From NCBI GenBank assembly GCA_030144725.1, contig JASKMD010000008.1, positions 8,716,787-8,780,786 on the forward strand: 64,000 nucleotides of DNA, written 5' to 3'. This DNA is from Haematococcus lacustris. Its lineage: Eukaryota; Chlorophyta; Chlorophyceae; Chlamydomonadales; Haematococcaceae. The notes below the pieces were generated by a model. That model was not told the DNA's origin and did no database searches. It saw nothing but the letters and a program-made list of their open reading frames with translations. The stretch's first letter is position 1. Every line of letters starts with the position of its first letter. This document shows positions 30,502 to 41,250 of the stretch, one piece after another. Position numbers and translations under genes: made by a program.

Positions 30502-30888
30502 TGGCCAGGGTCAGAGCAGCCCGCATGACCTGCCCTCACTGCCAAGGGATGGTGTGCTGCTCAAGCACCAGGGGTTGCAGTGCTGGTGGGGGGCCACAGG
30601 GGGCTGGGGAGCTTGGTGTCATGTAGGCGAGGGCAGAGCAGGGCAGGGTGGGTGGGTGGGGCAGGGTGGGTAGCCACATGCCAGGTTGCAGTGAGCAGGG
30701 TGAAGGACGCTAGCAGAGGCTGACAGTTGCCCTAGTGGCACCATGACGGGTGCCCATGCCGCCTTCATAGCTTTCACATGTTCTTGAGAGAGCCAAGCAA
30801 CGTCCTTTCGGGAACGGTGTAGCACGAGGTCACAGGTCAATGGTGCGACCCCCCGTAGCCTGATACCCTGAGCCACACTGGTCATGTA

Positions 30889-31015
30889 GCATGTGGCCAG
30901 CAGTGCCCAGTCAAAGGGGACCCTGCAAGGCGGTGGGCGGCATTGCGGAGATGGGGTGAGAGCTATGCAGCATGCTAGGGGCCGGTGGGTACTAGCCAGC
31001 AGCGGGCAAGAAAGC
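30889..31015 (-). repeat. Dispersed repeat, copy 2
   Basis: Reverse-complement copy of 87-213. It forms part of a roughly 0.3 kb stretch (30741-31060) present in unit B and absent from unit A. Confidence 0.7.
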
Positions 31016-31210
31016 AGGATGTGACCCTGAGCCATTGAGCCACCGTGACGCCCCTCAGCCCCTGACGCCCTGAGCCACCTGGCCCCACTGGTCAGGCCTC
31101 ACTGCAACCTGGCCTGGCTTGTGGTGCCCTAGCGGGTTGGCAGTGGGAGTACATATGGACAGAGTAGACACCAGGTGAGGCACACGTCGTTCTTGTCTTA
31201 AACTTGCTGG

Positions 31211-31448
31211 TTGGCATTGGTGGTATCCGTGCTGATGTTGCTGGTTATGTGGGCTGTGGCGTCTCTGACTGCAGAGTATCTGTTGCTGGTGTTGGTGCCA
31301 TTAGCTCTGCTTGCCAGGCTGCTGTTGCCATTGAGGTTGCGTGCTGGAGGAGGCCCGTTGGTAACCAGCAAGTAACCATCCAATTCATTCCAGATTACGC
31401 CACGCAACGCCTTTTGTTGTTCCTTGTTGAATGAGTTTTGTTGGCCTG
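31211..31448 (-). mobile_element. 238-bp insertion with 11-bp target duplication
   Basis: Flanked by AAACTTGCTGG at 31200-31210 and 31449-31459. Unit A has a single AAACTGGCTGG at 21059-21069. The insert ends with the terminal stretch of repeat family R-B (CAACAAAACTCATTCAAC on the minus strand). It is a recent non-autonomous insertion. Confidence 0.75.
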
Positions 31449-32904
31449 AAACTTGCTGGTACGTGGCAATGGGTCATAAGCTAGGGCCTGGTGAGCGGCA
31501 GATTTGGACAGGCATTCGTGGCCATGCCTTGAGTGTTGTGGTAGATGGCAGGTACCTATGGGGTGATGTGCAGTTGTTGCTGGTTTGCAGGAGGGCGGTG
31601 GGGGGTTCACGTTTCCAGTTACTTACACCAATGTTTGGTGCTGTTTGCTGTATTGTCCAGGTGCTTACTTGCCATGACGTAGCAATAATATCACAGGGGG
31701 GAGCATGACATGGGTTGTCCAACTTTCGTTCCTTTTTTGTTTGTACTGAAACTCGGACATGGCCAATGCCATTGGCAATGGACAAATATGACAATGGTTT
31801 ACTGCCGCAACAGGAATTGGACGCAACCACGTCAGGGCAATCGGGCAATCAGCAGCACGAACACTCATGTGTAGAGCCTGCACCAACTGCCCGGCAGGCA
31901 CCTTAGTGTGAGAGGACGAGATAACACAGCCAGCACTACACCACAGTTACATAATGAAACCTGACTTGGATTGGTCTGATGTGACCTGATCTGACTTGAT
32001 CTGGTTTGGCCTGACCTGGCCTGACCTGTGCCTGCTTTGCAAGTATTAGATGGGATGGAGCGGGTGTCCACGGGGCCCTGTGGCCGTGTGAGGGGGGTGG
32101 CGGTGGGGTGGGGGGCTAAGGCGGTGATTAAGGGGCTACGCAAGTGGTGGAACAGCCTGGTAGGCCCAACATCACTTTCACCCCACTTGAAAGGCTGGTG
32201 ATGGTGGATGAATTCCGCACCACCCGTGTCAGCTCAACCATGCATGCCCCAAGCCCTGTAAGCTACACCTGGCACGAGACCAGCCTAGGTCGTCATTTTG
32301 ATCATGCATGTCAAGGCCTGCCTTGCTGTGCGTCCATGCAGCCTGACTGGTCGCTATTGAGCTTGGTGTTTGCATACAACATGATATGCAACATGCAGCA
32401 TTGTCGAGCGTACCCTTGTTCTAGTGTGAATTGGAGCTGGGGGTGATGAGGTTGGTCACCATGAGGTTTACAATAGTCAAATACCTGGTGGGATGGTGGC
32501 TAAAGCTGTGAAGTCATCCAACCCAGTCCAGTGTAACAATCCTCTCACTTGCAAGGAGGCCACAGCCAGCTCGCAGCCCAGTGTAGCCAGCCGCAAGCCC
32601 AGGGCCACCGAAGTAAGCAGGACAGTCCGTGCCATGCGATGACTACTTTCTACGTAGCAGCTGGGCGTCTCCGAGGGCCAGGCACCGGCACCAGCCATCA
32701 ACACAGGCAGCATAAGGTCTGCCCATAGTGCCACCCGGTTCAACTGCCTGCCATGTTGCACAGCTTGGGTTGATAAAGGATATATAGCAGGCTGCATCAG
32801 GAATTACGCCTTTGAAACTATGTACAGGGTGTGGGGTGGCGGAGTTTGGAGCAGGACACAAATGGATGCAGAGTCCAAAAGTGTTTGCAAAGCGGCCAGC
32901 AACA

Positions 32905-33010
32905 CCTTGCTATGAAGTGCGTTTCAGAAAGTCCCGAACCCCTTGAGGGGGAGGGCGGCCTAGCAGCCTAACGGCTGACGGCTTAAGCGGTGTAAGCCAC
33001 ATCACTCACT
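32905..33010 (+). mobile_element. 5'-truncated LINE 3' end, about 105 bp
   Basis: Matches the 3' end of the minus-strand LINE at 40764-41170 (GAAGTGCGTT ... AGCGGTGTAAGCCACATCA). It is flanked by CAAAGCGGCCAGCAACA at 32888-32904 and 33011-33027, a perfect 17-bp target-site duplication. It lies inside the F6 Fanzor remnant. Confidence 0.85.
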
Positions 33011-33027
33011 CAAAGCGGCCAGCAACA

Positions 33028-33960
33028 TCTCGCATGGCCACTGCCTGCAGCCCTGCAGCAGGCACACAACACATGCAGGACCGTGTCACATGTAGGCAAG
33101 ACAATAGGAGTGCCCTGTACCCAGCTTGTCGATGGTGGTTTACACCGCTACGCCATCCGCTTGGTAAGGCTGGGTGGGCTCTGAACCCGGACTCCACATT
33201 CCACCATGTGTGCCCACCTGCAGCCTGTCAAACAGCCTGGTATGGACTGAACCTCAGGCACTGATCCCCGACTACACATCATAGGATGTGTTCCCAGCTT
33301 GTGGAACTCACCTGCACCTGCACCCACAGCCCTAATGCTACCACTGGTGCCAACCTATTCCACTCGAGACCAATATGAACCGCAGTTTTCACCATGCTCC
33401 ATCTGCTCAGGCCAACAAAACTCATTTAACCAGGAACAACATGTTGGACTGTGGGTAATCTCACTCAGCTACTACAAACACGTGGCTCAGGCACATGGCG
33501 TGGTTTGGTGAGGAAAGGTGCTGGTGCCTGCACTAATTCATGCTGTTTTGTTCCATTGCAATAAGGGTTTAGGTAGAGGGCAAGGTGCTGTTTTGTGCCA
33601 TTAGCTATTGCTAGCATCCCCACAGGTCAAGCCATTGCATAGATGATAGGCAAATGTGCAAGTGGGCACACTTGCGCACAGCTGTCACGTTGCCCCTCAT
33701 GGGTAATGCTCAGCCCATGAGGCTGCTGGGGAGGCATAAGGCCGCTGCACATTACCACCTCCCTTGCTTGCTAGACACAGCCGCTTGCCACGCACCTGCA
33801 CGGCCCACTGCAGCATAGCCTAGCGGGGTCCAAAGCCAGATGACAGCGCTGCAGCACCATGCGTCTGCCACCCCAGCTCGCCCTCCTTCACGCCGTCTAT
33901 GCCAATGCTATCATGATCCTGCACGATGGACGGTGACTGATGGAAGGTGCTGGCTGGCTG
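33028..33960. other. No gene seen; repeat R-B copy
   Basis: Contains a plus-oriented R-B repeat at about 33405-33490. Short ORFs on both strands are unsupported. Confidence 0.45.
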
Positions 33961-34450
33961 CATGGCGCTGAGTCCTATAACTGTCAAGCTAACCACTCCG
34001 TGAGAGTCAGCCGTGAAAACCCAAGTTGCTTCTAAAGACAGGGCCAAGCCAGCACCACAGCAAGGCAGGTGGCTGGACAGGGACTGCAATGCAGCGCTGA
34101 ACATGCAGCGCATTAGGGAGAGCAGGTGGCGCCCGCTGGAGCTGTCATACTGGCCAGAGCAGGGGAAGCTACAAGCCAAGGGCAAGGAGTACCCTGAGCT
34201 GGGCTACAAGCAGGTGCGAGACAAGCCACCCAAGGCCCAGCAGCAGCAGCAGCCTCCTGAGGCTCGGTAGCATGTGCCCTCTCATGAGCTGTCATCAGTC
34301 AACATCAGTACGTGTCCGTTATGCCAACTTTGGGCTATAACCCTGTCACAGGGGTCAGGCAATGGTGAAGGTGGTAGGTACACATGCCATGTGCATGGGA
34401 ACATAACCATAACACAGACAAAGCCCAACCCCTAGTTAGGTTGAAGGTCC

Positions 34451-36140
34451 TGTCATGATCCTGATGGGTCAAAGAGCACAGTGGCCCAGGCCAGGTGGGA
34501 GGATCACGAGGCAAGTACTGGCAAGTCCGCCGAAATGGTCCTTGTGTTCCATCACTAGTGGTCTACAATGTGCTTACAACCCAAGGTCTGGACCTGTTCT
34601 CTTCTGGATCGGCCTTGTCCTGGGCCTGTGTCTGGGCCCTTGGCTGGTCTTGGCTGGCAGGATGGCATTTGTCTAGACTAGGAGAAGGGAGCATGTCTAG
34701 CCACTCACTCACCCAGGTGCCATTCCCATCAGCCCAGTGGTTGAAGTAGCCAATGTGTGGCTGCTGCAAGCAAAGATAACAGGTTTGACTTGATCAGTAA
34801 GCTAGCAGAGAGATAGGGGAGGCAAGCAGGCAGTGGCCAGGAAGCAAGGCGGCACACCACACACCAGTCAGTGAGGCACACAATCGGACGGTGTCAGCAA
34901 GTGGTGACAGGCAGGCAGGGAGCAGCTATGAGCAGCAGGCAAAGGTGAGGACGGGCAGAGGTCGCCTGGCTCATGGCAGCTGCTGCGCCGAGCTGTGGCT
35001 TGGTGAACACTGCATGGTGCTTTGAGCATGCAATGGCTGTGCACTTGGTGTTCAAGGAGCACACCACATGGGGTATAAGGTCCTACTGCTGCTGTGGCCC
35101 TCCTACACAGCAGCCTCTTTGATATAGCAGCATGATTGTAGACAACATGCTCAAGTGAGAGTGCAGCGCTAGCCCCAATAGCTCTCCAGTGGATGCTGCT
35201 GGATGAATCTGTTGTTCACACACACAGCACATGATCCCCAGTGTGGGTCCTATGACACCTGCTTTGCTGAAGTGCATGTTGCCTACAGGATTTGTGACAA
35301 TGGCGCTCGACGGATGAGTGAGTGACCTCTGGTGAGTCACACCTGTTGTGCTGGATGCCTGTGTCTGCTCCGCTGCACCTCAGACCTGTCGGCACCCAGC
35401 ACAAACACTGCAGGCTGGGTGCTACACGGGATCAACGGGCGCTTAGCAGCACCTGCTCCGCTGTCTTTATGGCTCTCATGCACGCGGCGAGAGGAGGGTG
35501 GCAGGGGTTCGTCTCGACACCGCTTCCTAGACTTGTCTGGTGCTCCCTGAAAGCAGGCCAGCAGCAGCAGGTTCATAATGCTAGGGAGGCTAGCATGGTG
35601 GTGGGAAGATCCACCCAACCACTATCAAGATAATACTATATCAGGTAAGGATGAGGTTCCTGTGCTCAGGCACATGTTGCCCACAGAGTTGACGAGGAGG
35701 GGTATGGTGTAGGTCACAGAAGCGATGCATTACTGGTTGCCCATGGACATGCATTCAATTGACTCACTGACAAGACTGAGTGCCGGAATGAGGCCTTGGC
35801 ACTGCTGGTAGCTGCGAAGATGTTGCCTGTTGCTCGTGGGAACAAGATACATAGCCGGGACCGTTTAGGGTCTGAGGCTCTGGTAAATGTCCGTCATGGT
35901 GCCAGTTACGGTGCCAGTCATGATGCGCATTACCTTGCTTAGGAGCCGCTTTACATGATGTCTCTCCTGATGACCCTAGCAACGACAATAAGCTTGCACT
36001 AGAGCACTGCCGCCCAGGCTTGGTGTTATTGGCATGCTGCCCAGTGTGCTGGCACTCTTTCCGGTCCTGCTGTCCCTGACCCGTTGTAGGCGTCGGTGCG
36101 TCCTCCTTCTTTGCCGCAAACCGTTGAATGTTCGCTTGCA
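34451..36140 (-). other. Possible minus-strand exons, unassigned
   Basis: No plus-strand gene is seen. On the minus strand three stretches look exon-like. An ATG at 36141 opens MQANIQRFAAKKEDAPTPTT (ORF to 35764). TYTIPLLVNSVGNMCLST is near 35700 and AIVTNPVGNMHFSKAGVIGP near 35290. PHIGYFNHWADGNGTW (about 34695-34745) ends at a GTGAGT donor. They could be one gene divergent from the PDZ gene (start codons 108 bp apart), but joins were not established and no family is recognised. Confidence 0.25.
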
Positions 36141-36248
36141 TTGATACAGGCCAACATCATCAGTTGCTGTATTGGACACAGTCAACTTTGACCACAGCAT
36201 AGGCCGTTGGGCGGTTAGTCGGCCTGCAGCACCGTCCGCGGCTAGAAA

Positions 36249-39200
36249 ATGGCCTTGCGACTAGCCAAACCTGGCTACTCCAGGGTTGTGAACGCATGCA
36301 TCTCCTCTCCATCGCCTCGTCATCCCTATCATCCTGTGGAGCCAAGGCAAAATGCAGCACCAATGGCGAAATGCAGCACCAACGGCGTGACAGACAGTTT
36401 AGCCCAAGAGGTGGGCCAAAGACATGCCGATGTGTCACTGTTGCCACTTTCTTGGCTGGAGATCTGACCACATCTCTTGTGATGTGAGGTGTTGCAGGTC
36501 CCTCCTGGATGTTCTCGCTACACAGTCAAACTCACTAAACCCATGGGGCTAGTACTCCAGCAGGTATGCAACAGGGCTGCCAGTTTTCCCACCCTCTCCC
36601 GCCACCACCCTTTGTCACCATGGAGCTCACTAACGTAACACAGCCAGCACCTCCCTCAGAAGCCCAGCAAGCATCAAGCATTAGCGCAAAGCCTGGGTCA
36701 GGTCCCCTCACCAGGGTTATATGTTATATGTTCTTCTTTGCACATAGTGTCTAGACGCATAGGGTGTGGGGTCTGCCCCATACATGAGCTGGCAAGGCAC
36801 TCATGAGCTGCCCCATACGCTGCCGCACATACATGCATGCATGAAAGAAAAACCCTTGCTGGGGCTGCTGTGGGCATGCCATTAGCTGTGACCATGCTCC
36901 CACCCCTCAGGATACCAAGACCCTAGCCATCACCATCGCCGACATCAAGCCAGATGGCAGTGCCGCCAAGGCTCCTGAACGCATGTGTGTGGTGAGCCCC
37001 ATCGCCTGCAGGCGCAAACATTACTATATCCTCACGTAACAGCCTCGCCTCTGACATTATACTATATATCTTGGCCTGAAACTCAATACACAGCCCTAAG
37101 GGGAGGTTGTGTTTTGTAATGCTTGTTGGTGGTGAGATGACAGTAATGTGTAGGGACACAGTACTGGGTACTAAGGATGACACCCAGAGACACACCCCAT
37201 GTGGCACAACACAGGGATTGAACTGCCGAACTGTGTTATTACCCAGCGCCTCTGTCTCCCAACCGGCTACCCTACTAAATCTCTAGTCCATTACGCGCAT
37301 GCCCATTTGCAGTAGCCTGCTCATTAGGCACTTGTACTGCACCTTGTGCTGCCATGCACTTTGCCATGCACGTTGCCACACAACAAGGCCTAAAGACCTC
37401 TCCACAATTGCTTGTACCCAGTCAGCTGCAGACGCCTTGGTCTGCCCACCTTCCTTGGTGATGCCTGTCTGAAAACAAAACACCCCTCCTCCTTTGTCTG
37501 GCCTGCCAGCCCCCTCGTCCCTCACTAGGGCCTCCATCTGAGCCGGACCACAAGGGACAACTAGGGACCACTAGCGAGACCACTTAAATGGTGTTAAGAT
37601 GCTGTGTGGAGTATACCCAATGCACATGGACATGGTGCATGAGTGCCTACCACCTACACTGTTGCCTGACCGCGAGGGATATAGTCTAGAGTTGGCATGA
37701 CCTGCATGCACTGATGTAAGCTGATGACAGCTCAAGAAGGGGCACACTACTGTGCCACAGCAGGAGGCTGCTGCTCATTGGCCAGGGGTGGCTTGTCTCG
37801 CACCCGCTTGTAGCCCAGGCCTGGGTATTCCTTGCCCTTCGCTGGCAGAGCTGCCTGGTCTGGCCAGTAGCACAGCTCCAGTGGGCGCCACCTGCTCTCC
37901 CCAATGCGCTGCATGTTCAGCGCTTCATTACAGTCCCTGTCCAGCCACCTGCCTGGCTGTGGTCCTGGCTTGGCCTTGGCAGCCTTGCCTTGGGCCTTAC
38001 CTTTGCCCTTGGTGGGCTGGGAAGGCTCAGCTGCCTGCTCAGCCTTGGTGCACTTGCTGTGCTTGGCTAACGAGGGAGTGCTGGGCCCAAGCTCTGAGGC
38101 TGCTGGCTGTTAGGCTTCCTGGCTGCTGTATGGGGGCTGTGGGGGCTTGCGTGGTGCCACTATCAGGCACCACATCATGCCCCGCACTTGCTGGTCACGC
38201 TGCTGGCTCCAGGCTGGACGCAGCAGGCGGTGTTCCACTTGCCCTGCTGGGGGCTTCGCGTTTTTTAGGCCTGGTGGGCTTGCTGCGCTCCAGCTCCTCC
38301 TCACAGGGCTGCTGGCCATTCACTCCTGAGCCAGCTGGTTGCTGGGGTCCTCAAAGGCAGGCATGAGCATGGGGTGGCGATGCTGCCGTTTGCGCACAAG
38401 GTGCCGCTGCAGCTGGTTGTAGGCTGTTAGTCAAATGGGGCTGGCAAAGAAGCTGCAGAATTCCTTGAGCTGCCTGAGCATGACAGGATCCTCGCTGTCC
38501 AGGGGCAGGGGAGGCCACTGGGTGATGCAGGTGCAAGGGCTGCCAGACGGGCACTGCATCGCCTTGGGGTGGGCTCCGTGACTGGCTCAGGCTCAGGCCC
38601 AGGCCCTACCTCTGGCTCAGGCTCTGGCTGAGGGTCAAGATCAGGATCAGGTTCAGGTCCACAGTCTCAGTCAACAGTTGCAGGCTAGGCAGGGGCACTC
38701 GGGGGAAGGCGGGGTAGTGGGGCTACATCAGGAGCTTGGGTGGCTGCTCAGCTGGAGGTGTGGGGGCGCGTTGAAAATCCGGGGAGGTGTAGCCCACCAG
38801 GCAGGTCAAAAAGACCTGCAACACAAACAGGGAGGCGATCACACGCAGCTAGGAGTGAGTCCGAGCCCGCAGCTGGAGGTGCGCCAATAGCTTGCGCTTC
38901 GTCTTCTTGCAGCCTCACACCTGGCGCCGCTTTGTTTTCAGCCGTGCGCCCGATCCTCTCGTTGCTTGGCTTGAGGCGTACGAGAAGCTGCACGATGGCA
39001 CCAACAGGAGTGACTGGTGATTACAGCGGAGGTCACCACACCGTTGAAGTTGACGACGCACCTATCAAGTTATCTGTCGTGCCCTTCCGCTTCTATTGAG
39101 CCATTGCGCGATGTGCTCAGATTCACGAAGTGTTTTATGAAGTGGTGAGGCAGTGCGTCATGCTTACAGGAGCTGGCTCGGCTGTAATGTATACGCCAAG

Positions 39201-40231
39201 TCTGGCCTGCCAGCTTGGAAGCACTGCTGTAAGTATGGCATACTGGACCCCCAATGTTGCATGGAGAATGCATGAGCCATGGGGACCCTGACCAGGCTTC
39301 TTGGAGGCTTTAATCCACCTCGAGGTCACACTGCAGGGGTAGGGCATTTCTTCACCATCTCACCATCTTACAGTCAAACAAAACTCATTCAACATGGGAC
39401 AACATGTCTGACTGTGGGTAATGTCACTCAACTGCTACAACCATATTGGAGCATCCTCGGTCGCACCCTTGATGACCACAGACCCCACCCCGCTGGCATT
39501 TCCCCCCTAGACCACTGGGCACCCCATCAAAACCAACAGCTTGATGCTACAAAGGCTCACAAGGCTTACACCTGTAAAGCTACTAACCTGGTTACAGCTT
39601 GTAAAGCAGCGTCCAACCTTGCTATACTCCCTCATGCACCTACCATGTGCTGCTGCCACTAAGCTGGGGCTGGCATTGGCTTGATTGATTAGGGGGACCA
39701 GCTCATCGCCACCAGTGGGGTGACATATGACCGTGAGGCTGACTACGGAGTCATGGTCAAGATGGGGCAGAAGGTGGTGCGGCTGATGGTGCAGGGAGAG
39801 GTAAGCTGGGTGTAAGGACTGGGTACCGACGATGATGGTTTTAAGCCCTTTGAGCCATCAGCAGGTAGGTCACATGGCTGCCTTACCCTCTGGAGGGTCA
39901 AGATGTATTCTGCGGGAGCCGTGTGTGGAACACAATGCATACAGGAGTGGGTTTGAGCTGCCTTGCTTGCCTGCCTGACTTTGCCTTGCCTTACTGCACC
40001 ATGCTTTGTCTAGACTTGTCGCACCATGCCCAGAAGGCCTCCAGCCAGCTTACAGCATGCAGGTCTGCGGCTGGGGCCAGGGCCTGTGCCATTCAGCAAT
40101 GTATTTCTCCACCCTGCACCCCTTGTCGCCCACTGCAGACATTCAAGACGGTGTCGGCAGCCATTGGCTCTCACCCAGGACACATACCAGTCACACTGGA
40201 GTTCCAACGTTGTGAGCCAGCCAAGCAGTGA
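36249..40231 (+). CDS. PDZ-domain protein, probably plastid-targeted
   Basis: Five exons, all phase 0, give 169 aa: 36249-36410, 36498-36563, 36911-36991, 39693-39800 and 40139-40231. ATG 36249 has good context (AAAATGGCC). The N-terminal 50 residues are Arg/Ser/Ala-rich with no acidic residue until about 30, as in chloroplast transit peptides. The remainder reads as one PDZ fold: SRYTVKLTKPMGLVLQQ (carboxylate-binding loop), TLAITIADIKPDGSAAKA, GDQLIATSGVTYDREADYG, QKVVRLMVQGE, TFKTVSAAIGSHP and IPVTLEFQRC. It resembles the single-PDZ units found in plant and algal plastid proteins, a scaffold binding C-terminal peptides; the partner is unknown. The 2.7 kb third intron (36992-39692) holds a SINE-like element and antisense Fanzor copy F2. 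Confidence 0.75.
37040..37280 (-). mobile_element. SINE-like element with Pol III-type boxes
   Basis: On the minus strand, GTAGCCGGTTGGGAGACAG (about 37255-37273) resembles a tRNA A box and, 40-45 nt on, GGCAGTTCAATCCC (about 37212-37225) resembles a B box. The downstream end shares AATGTCAGAGGC with the 28174 insertion. No intact cloverleaf was seen, so it is tRNA-derived at best. Borders are approximate. Confidence 0.45.
37430..38365 (-). pseudogene. Fanzor-like nuclease copy F2, 5'-truncated, antisense in PDZ intron
   Basis: Minus-strand C-terminal half. GQVEHRLLRPAWSQQRDQ and VRGMMWC (about 38230-38160) are followed by SSQEA and an in-frame TAA at 38113. The frame then continues through a Lys/Ala/Pro linker to GRWLDRDCNEALNMQRIGES (RuvC-III, about 37950-37893), WRPLELCYWPDQ, GKEYPGLGYKRVRDKPP and a stop near 37755. 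No RuvC-I or RuvC-II is present. The 3' non-coding tail (37585-37750) has the conserved hairpin at 37620-37640. The block 37430-38365 recurs almost exactly at 42073-42995, with unrelated flanks. Confidence 0.75.
39370..39540 (+). repeat. Dispersed repeat family R-B, copy 3
   Basis: Plus-strand copy matching the reverse complement of 8304-8480 over its full length, including CGGTCGCACCCTTGATGACCA and the terminal CAAACAAAACTCATTCAAC. It is intronic in the PDZ gene. Confidence 0.7.
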
Positions 40232-40749
40232 TGATTTTAACCCTAGATTATAAGAGGATGCACGGGAGCTGCTGCTGCCAATGACTTGTCGATGCACAAT
40301 TGGCAGGGGATGAGTACGTTGTCGGCTAAGTGGGCGAGAGCATGCAAGAAGGGCCTGATGCGCGGACATTACAACAGATTCGGCTGCCTTAGGCTGCCAC
40401 CACCAACACGGTTTTGGGCTCACAGCTGTTTCGTATGGTCGCTCTGGTCTCATGGGTTGGGACCTGCGTTGTATCAGAACCTTGTTGTGGGGCGCTTCGA
40501 TTACTGGTCAAACCTGGCCTAACGGCTCAAGGCAAACATCCTGTTGTGCCTCTGCCTTACAGTGCGGCTTGCAAAGGGAGTTGAGGCGGCTGCCAAACTG
40601 CTCTGGCCCAGAGTCTGGGCAATGCAACCAGCTGGTGATCTGCGTTGGCTCAGCTGGTCTCATGCTCTCTGGCCTTGGTTACGGCCAGCAGCTTAGCTCG
40701 CAGCAGGGAGTTCATGCTGCGCTGGGGTCGGTTGGTTGCTCAATGTGTG
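40232..40749. other. Intergenic; no gene seen
   Basis: Between the PDZ stop and the LINE insertion. Short ORFs on both strands have no recognisable domain. No TGTAA signal was found close behind the PDZ stop codon. Confidence 0.4.
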
Positions 40750-40763
40750 GTTCGGTTACGAGT

Positions 40764-41170
40764 TGATGATGATGTGGCTTACACCGCTTAAGCCGTCAGC
40801 CGTTAGGCTGCTAGGCCGCCCTCCCCCTCTAGGGGTTCGGGACTTTCTGTAACGCACTTCAAAGCAAGGTGCACAAACAAAGGTGCACATGGGCTCAACA
40901 TGAAGTCATGCAAGTTCTCATTATTGTTCTGTAAAGTCATGGCAAACTCCGGCTGCTCCCTGATGGAACTCGTGGCAGTGCACTCAAAGATGAAATGCAT
41001 GGCGTCATCCACTACCCCCTCTGTGCATCTGGTGCATGTGCGATCAATGAAAGTTACCCCCTCACCCCGAGCCTTCTCCACCCCCAGACCGCTGTTGCCT
41101 GACCTGAACCTAGTCAGGCTCGTGCGAACTTCTGTAGAGAGCTGTCTGTTAAGCAGGTGTGGTGCCATGT
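40764..41170 (-). mobile_element. 5'-truncated non-LTR retrotransposon (LINE) 3' end
   Basis: The minus-strand ORF (41168 to stop 40803) reads TSLTRFRSGNSGLGVEKARG, then CTRC ... HFIFEC. This basic stretch plus CCHC knuckle lies C-terminal to the reverse transcriptase in many LINEs. The 3' UTR ends GGTGTAAGCCACATCA. It is flanked by GTTCGGTTACGAGT at 40750-40763 and 41171-41184, a 14-bp target-site duplication. The open frame and perfect duplication point to a young insertion. It lies 80 bp upstream of the zinc-finger gene start codon, in antisense. Confidence 0.85.
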
Positions 41171-41250
41171 GTTCGGTTACGAGTCAAACTCGTTAAAAAC
41201 TGACCGGCAAATGCACGGTTGACTGCGTCGATCGGGAGCCCCCATGCAGA

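Larger units (their letters stand above)
25710..32130 (+). repeat. Tandem segmental duplication, unit B
   Basis: Partner of 13268-21850. Unit B lacks the large satellites and transposase relic of A. It contains its own insertions at 28174-28294, about 30741-31060 and 31211-31448. Homology ends in a Fanzor-like segment that continues into copy F6. Confidence 0.9.
32060..34450 (+). pseudogene. Fanzor-like nuclease copy F6, interrupted
   Basis: The only clear plus-strand copy. GWGAKAVIKGLRK (about 32095-32135) passes by frameshift into ERLVMVDEFRTTRVSST (about 32190-32240), the RuvC-II block with its Glu. About 1.75 kb of other sequence follows, including a truncated LINE. The C-terminal block at 34013-34270 then carries RWLDRDCNAALNMQRI (RuvC-III Asp) and WRPLELSYWPEQGKLQ to a stop at 34270. 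The 3' non-coding tail to about 34450 contains the conserved hairpin (34381-34399). No RuvC-I region is seen. It is inactive as it stands, but the C-terminal block is open. Confidence 0.65.
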
